DNA from: Anaerolineae bacterium
GTDB taxonomy: Bacteria; Chloroflexota; Anaerolineae; Promineifilales; Promineifilaceae
DNA length: 39,905 bases
Reading direction: 5' to 3'
Assembly: GCA_020848035.1 (NCBI GenBank)
Contig: JADLAX010000022.1
Coordinates: forward strand, 1 to 39,905
Under the pieces are notes generated by a model that saw nothing but the letters and a program-made list of their open reading frames with translations, did not search any database and was not told where the DNA came from. Shown one piece after another: positions 9,501 to 17,100 of this stretch (positions are counted from its first letter, which is position 1; each line of letters opens with the position of its first letter). Made by a program: the position numbers and the translations under genes.

Positions 9501-10297
9501 AGATTTATATTGCCGGGGATGGGGTGGCGTGTGGCTATCATGGTCGTCCCGACCTCACCACCGAACGTTTTCTGCCCGATCCTTTTTCTGAGAGGGAGGA
9601 CGGCCGTATGTACAAAACCGGTGATCAGGGGCGTTGGCTGCCCGATGGCAATCTTGAGTTCCTTGGCCGCAACGACCATCAGGTGAAGGTGCGTGGTTAC
9701 CGTATCGAACTGGGTGAGATTGAAGCCAATCTGAATCGTCATCCCGCCGTGATCCAGGCCGTGCTGTCCACCCACCACGACACGTCGGAATCCAGCATTC
9801 TGGTGGCCTATATCATCCCCACCGACAAAAACGTGCCACCCAGCAGTGACGAACTGCGGGCACACCTCGGGCAGACACTGCCAGATTACATGATTCCTGC
9901 TGCCTTTATCTTTTTAGAGGCCTATCCGCTGACGCCCAATAACAAGATTGATCGCCAGGCGCTGCCCGCGCCCGCATGGGAGCAGTTCATCCAGCCAAAT
10001 CAATTCGTGGCTCCAGGCACTCCCTTTGAAGAAGTTTTGGCTGAAGTGTGGCAAGAAGTGCTGAACATCCGCCCCATTGGCATTCATGACAACTTCTTCA
10101 TGCTGGGTGGCCACTCTTTGCTGGCAACATTGGTTGTGTCGCGCATTCGCGACCGGTTTGAGATTACGCTGCCGGTGCGCCACCTGTTTGAAGCACCAAC
10201 TATCGCCCAACTGGCCGGGCGCGTGGAGGCCATATTGCTAGCCGAAATTGACGCCCTGGATGAAGAGGCAGCCGGCCAACTACTGAAAGAAGTTTAA
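6590..10297 (+). CDS. Nonribosomal peptide synthetase 1: docking-PCP-C-A(Gly-like)-PCP
   Basis: 1235 residues. Residues 1-60 resemble a TubC-type N-terminal docking domain. PCP1 carries FEQGGDSI with Ser114. An LCL-like condensation domain follows from about 178, with HHIASDGWS near 309. The adenylation domain spans about 640-1150 (YTSGSTGRPKG near 783, YGPTETT), and PCP2 has LGGHSLL with Ser1176. Reading the pocket by alignment to GrsA gives D-I-L-Q-L-G-L-V-W-K, one conservative change from the glycine code DILQLGLIW. The first PCP has no adenylation domain of its own, so it must be loaded in trans, presumably by the cluster's ligase, ACP and BtrH-like proteins. There is no epimerase. It is read from an ATGA overlap with the preceding gene, and NRPS2 follows three bases after its stop. 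Confidence 0.93.
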   Translation: MSVTLTTADFLAQLHHQGITVWADGENLRFNAPRDGFPAALRAELVARKTEVLAFLTTGEVLLPTMAMPAAAPRPEFVAPRTPLEAAIAALWQELLECDRLGVYDVFFEQGGDSILATQTVSWIRQTYGVDVPLRALFTDPTVAGLAHHIAQSQQAAQTPRLPPLQPRQPEANGAGATLSFAQQRSWFLDQLTPNNPFYNMPKTIRLTGELNVSALSQTLNEIVYRHQTLRTTYSLVNGRPRSFVTPDVNLELRTVSVTSLPEAERLEAARRLLVQEVQQPFDLTRGPLLRPFLVQLSDKEHILQLTMHHIASDGWSTGVLHRELVALYPAFCAGLPAPLPDLPLQYADFAAWQRQWLTDELLADHLAYWRDQLANFSTLELPTDYARPPVQTVGGSRQLFKLPAALTQALEALSQQEGVTLFMLLLAAFQTLLHRYANQEDIVIGSPIANRNRTEIEGLIGFFANMLVLRTDFSHNPTFRELLQRVKEVALSAYEHQDLPFEKLVEALQPERDLSRTPIFQVVFALQNAPMPALKLPNLTLSSFPIDKGTAAYDLNVAMWQTDETLHGRIEFNTDLFAPDTITRFTHHFQQLLSEIVAMPDTAVGEILLLTPAEAAELRAWNDTQTDYPHNQCVHQLFEDQVTRTPGKTAVTFANKSVTYAQLNQRANQLAHRLQQLGVGPETLVGLCLERSPEMLVGLLGILKAGGAYLPLDPAFPPDRLAYMVEDAQLTFLITQDSLLADWQWVSPTCRLISLDGNQPSIATCASSNPPSPVTAAQLAYTIYTSGSTGRPKGVQIPHRAVVNFLHAMQQQPGLHPDDVLLSVTTLSFDIAVLELFLPLVVGAEVVLVSRDVAADGAALRQALTEAKATVMQATPTTWRLLLAAGWTGSQHLKLLCGGEALPPALANELVDKGRSLWNLYGPTETTVWSACYQVKGLVNKVPIGRPIANTQIYLLDAQLQPVPIGVMGEIYIAGDGVACGYHGRPDLTTERFLPDPFSEREDGRMYKTGDQGRWLPDGNLEFLGRNDHQVKVRGYRIELGEIEANLNRHPAVIQAVLSTHHDTSESSILVAYIIPTDKNVPPSSDELRAHLGQTLPDYMIPAAFIFLEAYPLTPNNKIDRQALPAPAWEQFIQPNQFVAPGTPFEEVLAEVWQEVLNIRPIGIHDNFFMLGGHSLLATLVVSRIRDRFEITLPVRHLFEAPTIAQLAGRVEAILLAEIDALDEEAAGQLLKEV

Positions 10298-10300
10298 TCT

Positions 10301-13300
10301 ATGAATCTATCGAACCTGTCTGAAAACAAACGGGCACTGTTGGCCCAGCGGCTGCAAAAAGCGCGCGAAAAAGAAAACAAACCACAGGCCATTCCGCCCC
10401 GCCCGGCCGAATTGCCCGCCATCCTCTCCTTTTCACAGCGCCGGTTGTGGTTTCTGGCGCAGTGGCAGCCAGATAATCCGGCTTATAACATGCGCACCGC
10501 ACTGCGCCTGTTTGGCGACCTTAACGCTGCCGCCCTGCATCGGGCTTTTGACACCATCCTACAGCGTCATCAGGTGCTGCAAATGATTTACCAGGCAGGT
10601 GAGGCAACGGCCGTTGGCGAGCCTTTTCAAACGATGCATCCCCACCCCACTCTGCCGCTGCCGCTCCTCGATCTGAGACCATTCGCGCCGGATGAGCGTG
10701 AGGATGAACTGCGCCGCCTGGCGCACGAAGAAATCCATCGTCCCTTTGACCTGGCGCGAGATATGCCGCTGCGCACCAGCCTGCTGCGTATGGCCGACCA
10801 GGAGCACGTGCTGCTGCTAACGGTGCATCACATCGCCACCGATGACTGGTCCTGGCGAATTCTCATTGAGGAGCTGATGGCCTGCTACCGCGCTTACAGT
10901 CAGGGAGAAGCGGTGGAACTGCCGGAGTTACCCATCCAATATGCCGATTTTGCCCACTGGCAGCGCAGCTGGCTTGAAGAAAACGTGCTGGACAGGCAGC
11001 TGGCTTACTGGCAGAAGCAGTTAACAAACGCCCCCACCGTCATGGAGCTGCCCACCGATCGGCCGCATCCGCCAATACGGACGTATGCCGGGGCCAATCA
11101 CACGTTCCAGATAGCCCCAGGCGTGAGCCTGGCTGTGCAAAACCTGGCCCAGTCTGCCGGTGCCACTCCCTTTATGGTTTTGCTGACGGCGCTCCAGCTT
11201 TTACTGCACCGCTACACAGGGCAGGACGATATTGTCGTTGGATCGCCCATTGCCGGACGCAATCGTTCGGAGATTGAGGGGCTGATTGGCTTTTTTGTGA
11301 ACACGCTGGCCTTTCGCGCCGACCTGACGGGCAACCCTACGGTAACTGACCTGTTATTGCAAGTGCGAGACACCACGCTGGCGGCTTACGAACACCAGGA
11401 TTTGCCCTTTGAGCGCCTGGTGGAAGCGCTGCAGCCGGAACGCTCGTTGAGCCATACGCCGCTGTTTCAAGTGCTGTTTAACTACCACAATGCGCCACGT
11501 ACTCAACTCACCCTGCCCGATTTACGCGTAGAGCGTCTGCCTCTGGAAAGCGACACCGCCAAGTTTGATTTGAGCCTGGCGGTGGTAGACACGGCCGAAG
11601 GCATTCGGGCGACGTTCAACTACAACATTGACCTGTTTAACCCCGAAACCATCCAGCGTATGGCAGGCCATTTTGTCACTCTGCTCGAAGGTATGGTCGC
11701 CAATCCCCATCAACCAATTGCCGATCTGCCGCTGCTGACCAAGGGAGAGATACAGCAAATCGAAAGCTGGCATGGCACAACGGCCGTTTACCCACCGCTG
11801 TCCAGTGTCCAAGAACTATTCGAAGCTCAGGTGATGCAGACGCCGGAAAATACGGCCGTAACCTTCGAAGGTGAAAGCTACACCTACGCTGAACTGAATC
11901 GGCGGGCTAATCAGCTGGCGCACCATTTGCAGCAGCTTGGCGTCCAGCCCGACAGCCGGGTTGGGCTGTTTGTCGAGCGGTCGCTTGACATTCTGGTGGG
12001 CATGTTGGGCACCCTGAAGGCTGGCGGGGCGTACGTGCCGATTGATCCCATCTACCCGCCGGACCGAATTCGCTTCATGTTGGAAGATGTCGGCGCACCC
12101 ATCCTGCTAACCCAGGCCGCGCTGCTCCCGGCACTGCCCGATTTAGGCGGCATCACCACCCTCTGCCTCGATGCGGATTGGCCTACCATCGCCCAAAACA
12201 GCGCCACCAATCCACCGGTGACGGTTGGCCCGGAGAACCTGATGTACTTGCTGTTTACCTCAGGCTCCACCGGGCTGCCCAAAGGGGTTGCGGTCGAGCA
12301 TCGTAACTTCCTGAACTACATTCATGGCCTGCTGAAGCGCCTGGATGTGCCTGCCGGGTTGAGCTACGCCATTGTCTCCACCTTTGCCGCCGATTTGGGT
12401 TCGACCAATGTGTTTGGCGCACTGTGCTCGGGTGGGCAGGTGCATATCATCTCCTACGAGCGGGCGGCTGATCCACCTGCGCTGGCCGATTATTTCCGGC
12501 GTCATCCGGTTGACGTGATGAAGCTGGTGCCCAGCCACTTCGAAGCGCTGCAAGCTTTCGCCGGACCAGAGCCATTTATTCCGCGCCGCTATCTGATCTT
12601 TGCCGGGGAAGCGTGCCCCTGGGACACCATCGCCCAGGTGCGCGCGGTCCGCCCTGACTGCCTGATTCAAAACCATTATGGCCCGACGGAAACAGTGGTT
12701 TCCGCCTTAAACTTTCCGGTACCAGCCTTGCCGCTGGAGGCCCACACTACGGCCGTACCTCTGGGACGGCCGTTTGCCAACGTGCGCGCCTACATTCTAG
12801 ACAGCCACAAACGCTTTGTGCCGATTGGCGTGCCCGGTGAGCTGTACCTGGGTGGACCAGGCGTTAGCCGCGGTTACCTCAATCGGCCAGAGCTCACCGC
12901 GCAGAGCTTTTTGCCTGATCCCTGGGCGCATCAGCCCGGCGCACGCATGTACCGCACGGGGGACCGGGTGCGCTATTTGCCAGATGGTAATATCGAGTTT
13001 TTAGGCCGCATCGATCACCAGGTGAAAATCCGGGGCTACCGGGTGGAGCTGGGTGAAATTGAAGCGATTATCAACGAGGACCCAGCGGTGCAGGACGTGG
13101 CGGTTATTTTGCGCGAAGATACGCCGGGTGATAAGCGCCTGGTGGCTTACGTGGTGCCCGTTGGGGGGCAGCTTGAGGCGATCAACTTCACACCGCTGCG
13201 TGACTTTTTGCGGGAGCGGCTGCCCAGCTACATGGTGCCTACTGCTTTTGTGCCACTGGCCAAGATTCCGCTAAACCCCAATGGGAAGGTAGATCGCCAG

Positions 13301-15730
13301 GCGCTGCCTTTACCGGAATACGGCCGTTCCATCAGTGATGCAGCATTTACCGCCCCCCGGACTGCGCTGGAGACCGATATTGCCGCCATTTGGGCCGCTG
13401 TGCTGGAGATTGAGCAGGTCAGCATCGACGACAACTTTTTTGACCTCGGCGGTGAATCGTTTAAAGCCATTCGCGTGGTGCGTCAGATTGGCGAGGGCAT
13501 CAGCGTGATGGACCTGTTTAAATACCCCACTATTCGCGAGCTGGCTCACTACCTGGCCCAAGACGAGCCCAAGCACGACGGCCTGCTGCACGAACTGACC
13601 CGGCGCAGCACCCAGGCCAAGACGCGGTCATTGGTTTGTGTGCCCTTTGGCGGTGCCAGCGCAATTGTTTTCCAACCGCTGGCTCAGGCACTGCCCCCAG
13701 ATTATGCGCTTTACTCAGTGCAAATTCCTGGCCACGATTTTGCCTGTCGTGAAGAACACTTGTGGCCTATGCCAGAAGTTGCCCGGCAGTGTGCCGCCGA
13801 AATTCTGGACACGGTTGATGGTTCCGTGGCGCTGTATGGTCATTGTGTCGGCGGGGCGATGGCCGTAGAAATTGCCCGCCTTCTGGAAGAGGCTGGTCGG
13901 GAAGTAGACGCCGTTTTCCTGGGCGGCACCTTCCCCTCACCGCGTCTGCCGGGCAAACTCTTTGAGTGGGTTTCACGGAGCCGACGCCGCCGCTCAAACC
14001 GGGCCACCTTTGACTTTTTACGCATATTGGGCGGCTTTAGCGAAGGGCTGGATCCGGCAGAGCAGGAGTTTATGCTGGCTGGCCTGCGCCATGACGTGCA
14101 GGAAGTGGAGGATTATTACACCGAAGCTTATGCCGCCCCACTGACCAAAAAGCTGCAAGCGCCGATTGTGTCTGTCGTTGGGGAAATGGATCGGGTGGCC
14201 GAATTTTACGAGGAGCGCTACCTGGAATGGACCTACTTCACGGATGCTGTTTCGTTAGAAACGATTCCACTGGCGGGTCATTACTTCTTAAAACACCAGG
14301 CCGGGGAACTGGCGGCGATTATCAACAACCGATTGGACAGGGTGGTAACGGCCGTCTCTCCTCCAACAGACACACCCATTGCCAAAACAAATCTGAAGAC
14401 GTTTTTCACTGTGGCCATTGGCCAGCTTGTCTCTTTGATCGGTACCAATCTGACGACGTTTGCCTTAAGCATTTGGGCTTTAGAGCAAACGGGCCAGCTT
14501 TCCGAATTTGCGCTGATTAACGTATTCGGCCGTTTACCCGCTATCTTGTTTGCCCCGCTTGCCGGAGCCATTGCGGATAAATACGATCGGCGGCTTGTCA
14601 TGATCTTGAGCGATGTCCTGGCGGCGCTTTCCACGGTTGCCGTCGCCTTGCTCTTCTGGACCGACACCTTGCAGGTGTGGCATCTTTACGTTACCGCCAC
14701 GCTGGGTTCTGTCTCCACCACCTTCCAGGAACCGGCCTACACCGCCGCCATTACCCAACTGATCCCCAAACGATATTTGGGGCACGCCAACGGCATTGTC
14801 CAATTTGGCTCGGCCACCGGCCGCATGTTTGCCCTGTTTCTCGGCGGTGTGCTCATTATCACTGTTGGTTTGGAAGGGGTCTTTATCATTGACTTTCTGT
14901 CGTTCCTTTTCGCCATTTCCACTCTACTGTTCATTCGCTTCCCGAACACGCTTTTCCGTATGCAGGAAGAACCGCTGATAAAGGAAATCCGGCGCGGCTG
15001 GGATTACATCGTAAAGCGCAAGGGGCTGGTGGCCATGATTGTCTTTTTTGCCCTGGTGAACTTTTTCCTGAGCATCGTGACCGTGCTGAGCATGCCGCTG
15101 GTGTTGGCTTATGAATCGGCCGCTGTCTTGGGTGGGGTTGCTGCCATGCTGGGAGCGGGTATGTTGGTGGGTGGTGTGTTAATGGGCTTCTGGGGCGGGA
15201 TGGAACGGCGCATGACGGGCATGATTGTTTTTGTGGGTGTATCCGGTCTGGCCTCGATCATTATGGGGTTGCAGCCGTCGGCGGTGTATGCGGCCATTGG
15301 CTTTTTTGGCCTGGGCCTTACCGGTGCTTTGGTCGATGCCCATTGGCGCACGCTGATTCAAACCAAAGTTGGGCTTGAGCTGCAAGGCCGCGTCCTGTCT
15401 ACCAACCGGATGATGGCCCTCTCGACAATGCCGCTCGGAGCATTAGCCGCTGGCCCCCTGGTAGACCGCGTCTTTGAACCGCTGATGGCCAATGAGACGC
15501 TGGTCGCTTCCACAGTTGGCGCTTTTATTGGCGCGGGGCCGGGTCGCGGTATTGCCCTGCTGATGATCATCGTTGGCTTGCTGCGCATTATGCTGGCCAT
15601 GGCCGGATACATCTACAAGCCGCTGCGCAACATGGAGGATGATCTGCCCGACGCCATTCCCGACGCCATCATTGTTGCCGACAAAGATGTGCTGCAAGCC
15701 CAGGCGGATAGGCAGCTGATACGCCTATAA
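10301..15730 (+). CDS. Nonribosomal peptide synthetase 2: C-A-PCP-TE fused to an MFS exporter
   Basis: 1809 residues. The C domain starts near 42 with HHIATDDWS at 176; the usual glycine after the aspartate is replaced by D. The adenylation domain spans about 500-1010 (LFTSGSTGLPKG near 650), and PCP has DLGGESF with Ser1053. The alpha/beta-hydrolase thioesterase covers about 1110-1345. Its nucleophile elbow reads YGHCVGG, giving Cys1182 instead of Ser, with Asp1297 (GEMD) and His1327 (AGHYF). From about 1365 to 1780 there are some 12 hydrophobic segments of an EntS-like major facilitator protein. Pocket residues read D-L-T-K-I-A-H-V-S-K, closest to the aspartate code DLTKVGHVG but with two changes. 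TE and transporter in one chain imply release at the membrane. NRPS/MFS fusions exist in databases but are uncommon. Confidence 0.93.
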   Translation: MNLSNLSENKRALLAQRLQKAREKENKPQAIPPRPAELPAILSFSQRRLWFLAQWQPDNPAYNMRTALRLFGDLNAAALHRAFDTILQRHQVLQMIYQAGEATAVGEPFQTMHPHPTLPLPLLDLRPFAPDEREDELRRLAHEEIHRPFDLARDMPLRTSLLRMADQEHVLLLTVHHIATDDWSWRILIEELMACYRAYSQGEAVELPELPIQYADFAHWQRSWLEENVLDRQLAYWQKQLTNAPTVMELPTDRPHPPIRTYAGANHTFQIAPGVSLAVQNLAQSAGATPFMVLLTALQLLLHRYTGQDDIVVGSPIAGRNRSEIEGLIGFFVNTLAFRADLTGNPTVTDLLLQVRDTTLAAYEHQDLPFERLVEALQPERSLSHTPLFQVLFNYHNAPRTQLTLPDLRVERLPLESDTAKFDLSLAVVDTAEGIRATFNYNIDLFNPETIQRMAGHFVTLLEGMVANPHQPIADLPLLTKGEIQQIESWHGTTAVYPPLSSVQELFEAQVMQTPENTAVTFEGESYTYAELNRRANQLAHHLQQLGVQPDSRVGLFVERSLDILVGMLGTLKAGGAYVPIDPIYPPDRIRFMLEDVGAPILLTQAALLPALPDLGGITTLCLDADWPTIAQNSATNPPVTVGPENLMYLLFTSGSTGLPKGVAVEHRNFLNYIHGLLKRLDVPAGLSYAIVSTFAADLGSTNVFGALCSGGQVHIISYERAADPPALADYFRRHPVDVMKLVPSHFEALQAFAGPEPFIPRRYLIFAGEACPWDTIAQVRAVRPDCLIQNHYGPTETVVSALNFPVPALPLEAHTTAVPLGRPFANVRAYILDSHKRFVPIGVPGELYLGGPGVSRGYLNRPELTAQSFLPDPWAHQPGARMYRTGDRVRYLPDGNIEFLGRIDHQVKIRGYRVELGEIEAIINEDPAVQDVAVILREDTPGDKRLVAYVVPVGGQLEAINFTPLRDFLRERLPSYMVPTAFVPLAKIPLNPNGKVDRQALPLPEYGRSISDAAFTAPRTALETDIAAIWAAVLEIEQVSIDDNFFDLGGESFKAIRVVRQIGEGISVMDLFKYPTIRELAHYLAQDEPKHDGLLHELTRRSTQAKTRSLVCVPFGGASAIVFQPLAQALPPDYALYSVQIPGHDFACREEHLWPMPEVARQCAAEILDTVDGSVALYGHCVGGAMAVEIARLLEEAGREVDAVFLGGTFPSPRLPGKLFEWVSRSRRRRSNRATFDFLRILGGFSEGLDPAEQEFMLAGLRHDVQEVEDYYTEAYAAPLTKKLQAPIVSVVGEMDRVAEFYEERYLEWTYFTDAVSLETIPLAGHYFLKHQAGELAAIINNRLDRVVTAVSPPTDTPIAKTNLKTFFTVAIGQLVSLIGTNLTTFALSIWALEQTGQLSEFALINVFGRLPAILFAPLAGAIADKYDRRLVMILSDVLAALSTVAVALLFWTDTLQVWHLYVTATLGSVSTTFQEPAYTAAITQLIPKRYLGHANGIVQFGSATGRMFALFLGGVLIITVGLEGVFIIDFLSFLFAISTLLFIRFPNTLFRMQEEPLIKEIRRGWDYIVKRKGLVAMIVFFALVNFFLSIVTVLSMPLVLAYESAAVLGGVAAMLGAGMLVGGVLMGFWGGMERRMTGMIVFVGVSGLASIIMGLQPSAVYAAIGFFGLGLTGALVDAHWRTLIQTKVGLELQGRVLSTNRMMALSTMPLGALAAGPLVDRVFEPLMANETLVASTVGAFIGAGPGRGIALLMIIVGLLRIMLAMAGYIYKPLRNMEDDLPDAIPDAIIVADKDVLQAQADRQLIRL

Positions 15731-15744
15731 ATCATTGGTGAGCA

Positions 15745-16248
15745 TTACGCAAAACCAAGCCTGGCGAGTTCACGACGCAAACCGGCTGCCAATTCCTGGC
15801 GCTCCGCTTCAGACAGGTTCAGAACGCCATTGCTAAAGCGGAGCGCATTCAGCTGCTGCTCGTCAAAGGGGAGTCCGGCAGGCAGTGGGGCGATGTGCCA
15901 ATGCACATGGCGGTTCCCCTGCTGGCTGCCTAACGAAAGAATATAAACTCGTTCAGGCTGTACATAGATTCTGGTAGCTTCGGCAACCGCATAGATTAAC
16001 GCCTGGAGCCGCAGGTATTCTTCCTGAGAGAAATCGCCCGTTACCTGTTCTCTGTGCGCTTTGGGCGCTACCAGGCTGTAGCCATAGAGAACAGGATATT
16101 TGTTGAGAAAAACAACAGCCTCGCTGTTTTCATAGATGATGTGGTGCGGGTTTGTCGGGTCACCGGCCACCAACTGGCAAATGAAGCACGGTGATGATTG
16201 AATGGTCTCTACATACGCTTTATTATCAAACGGCTGCCGGTCTATCAT
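15745..16248 (-). CDS. HIT-family nucleotide hydrolase/transferase
   Basis: A 167-residue histidine-triad protein. HVHWHIAPLP (H114, H116, H118) is the catalytic triad, and CFIC (C21, C24) at the N-terminus is the zinc pair often present in bacterial HIT hydrolases. The family hydrolyses or transfers nucleotidyl groups from substrates such as diadenosine polyphosphates or AMP-lysine. The open frame extends to 16890, but the upstream part is composed of repeats. ATG 16248 has GGAG eight bases before it, so I place the start there. The gene converges on NRPS2 with only 14 bp between stops, so it is probably not part of the cluster. A housekeeping role is the default reading. Confidence 0.9.
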   Translation of the reverse strand: MIDRQPFDNKAYVETIQSSPCFICQLVAGDPTNPHHIIYENSEAVVFLNKYPVLYGYSLVAPKAHREQVTGDFSQEEYLRLQALIYAVAEATRIYVQPERVYILSLGSQQGNRHVHWHIAPLPAGLPFDEQQLNALRFSNGVLNLSEAERQELAAGLRRELARLGFA

Positions 16249-16419
16249 GTTTCTAACTCCAATACCCCTGCTAGGGCGCGGTCTTCGACAAGCACAAAGC
16301 CTCGCCCGGCTGCGGTCGGCATCGCAGCAGGTATGCGCAGCCGCACCGCTTACCCGATTCTGCTGAATCCTGGCATTGTAGCAAAAGTTGGGCTGAAACG
16401 GCCGTTTCTCCCCCTTATT

Positions 16420-16571
16420 AGCCACGGATTGCACGGATTTACGCGGATGGGGTACGGCCGTACCTGACTGGCAATGAGTGGTGACGGCCGTTCCCATCCA
16501 AATCATCCTCCCCATTGAGATTATACGACTGCGGCCATCGTTGGCGCGGGAGAGGAGGAAGGTACGGCCGT
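16420..16571. repeat. Interspersed repeat, copy A (long form)
   Basis: It starts with a GCCACGGATTGCACGGATT block, passes ACGGCCGT at 16454 and 16484, and ends with ACGGCCGT at 16564-16571. The inner unit 16484-16571 is 88 bp. It contains CCCATTGAGA and CCATCGTTGG, which are shared with copies B and D. The same layout recurs at 16657-16809. Confidence 0.85.
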
Positions 16572-16656
16572 TTCCCTCATTTTTTGCCGCGAATGTCGCG
16601 AATTGACGCGAATGGTTTTCCATTCGCTGGTTACTCAAATTTGTTGTCGTCATTTT

Positions 16657-16809
16657 TAGCCACGGATGGCACGGATTTACGCGGATGGAGAACGGCCGTA
16701 TCTGCCTGGCTTTGAGTGGGTACGGCCGTTCCCAACTATACCATCGTTCCCATTGAGATTGTCCAGCCGCTGCCATCGTTGGAGCGAGAGAGGGTGAAGG
16801 TACGGCCGT
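16657..16809. repeat. Interspersed repeat, copy B (long form)
   Basis: Diverged second copy of 16420-16571 in the same orientation, about 237 bp downstream. ACGGCCGT sits at 16692, 16722 and 16802. The inner unit 16722-16809 is again exactly 88 bp and shares CCCATTGAGATT and CCATCGTTGG. A following block, 16810-16860, is duplicated after copy C. Confidence 0.85.
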
Positions 16810-16882
16810 TGCGCTCGATACGAATTCATTCGGCGTGCCTGTTGTCAAATAACACCCAACAAGCAGGTGTGGGCGTTGGTTC

Positions 16883-16975
16883 GTTCCCATCTAAATCATC
16901 GTTCCCATTGAGAGTGTCCGGCCGTTGCGCTCAATACGAATCCATTCCGGCGCGCCTGTTGCCAAATAACACCCA
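16883..16975. repeat. Interspersed repeat, copy C (internally deleted) plus trailing block
   Basis: GTTCCCATCTAAATCATC and CCCATTGAGA recur, but the CCATCGTTGG part is missing and the terminal octamer has degraded to CCGGCCGT. The trailing block (CAATACGAATCC, CAAATAACACCCA) matches 16810-16860 after copy B, so the two lie in partial tandem. Confidence 0.7.
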
Positions 16976-17100
16976 CCTGGCAATATGCTATGCCTTTGCC
17001 CCGCTATCCTAATGGCAGGCAAGGCAAGTGGCACGGCGAGGATGCCGGCCAAAGCTCGCTATGAAGACCTTGCCAGAGCAAGAGGCAAACTGACTTACAA

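Larger units (their letters stand above)
16249..17100. other. Repeat-filled intergenic region
   Basis: No gene is supported here. The stretch holds two long direct repeats (16420-16571 and 16657-16809), a shortened third copy, a separate duplicated block of about 50 bp after copies B and C, and seven ACGGCCGT octamers. Coding potential on either strand is an extension of the HIT frame through repeat sequence. Confidence 0.8.

Noticed and set aside
16249..16890. Extension of the HIT protein by 214 residues at the N-terminus
   Set aside because: The extension is translated interspersed repeat; the ribosome site and family length support ATG 16248.
16420..16975. Possible CRISPR array from spaced repeats
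   Set aside because: Repeats are diverged, long, few and unevenly spaced, with no cas genes nearby.
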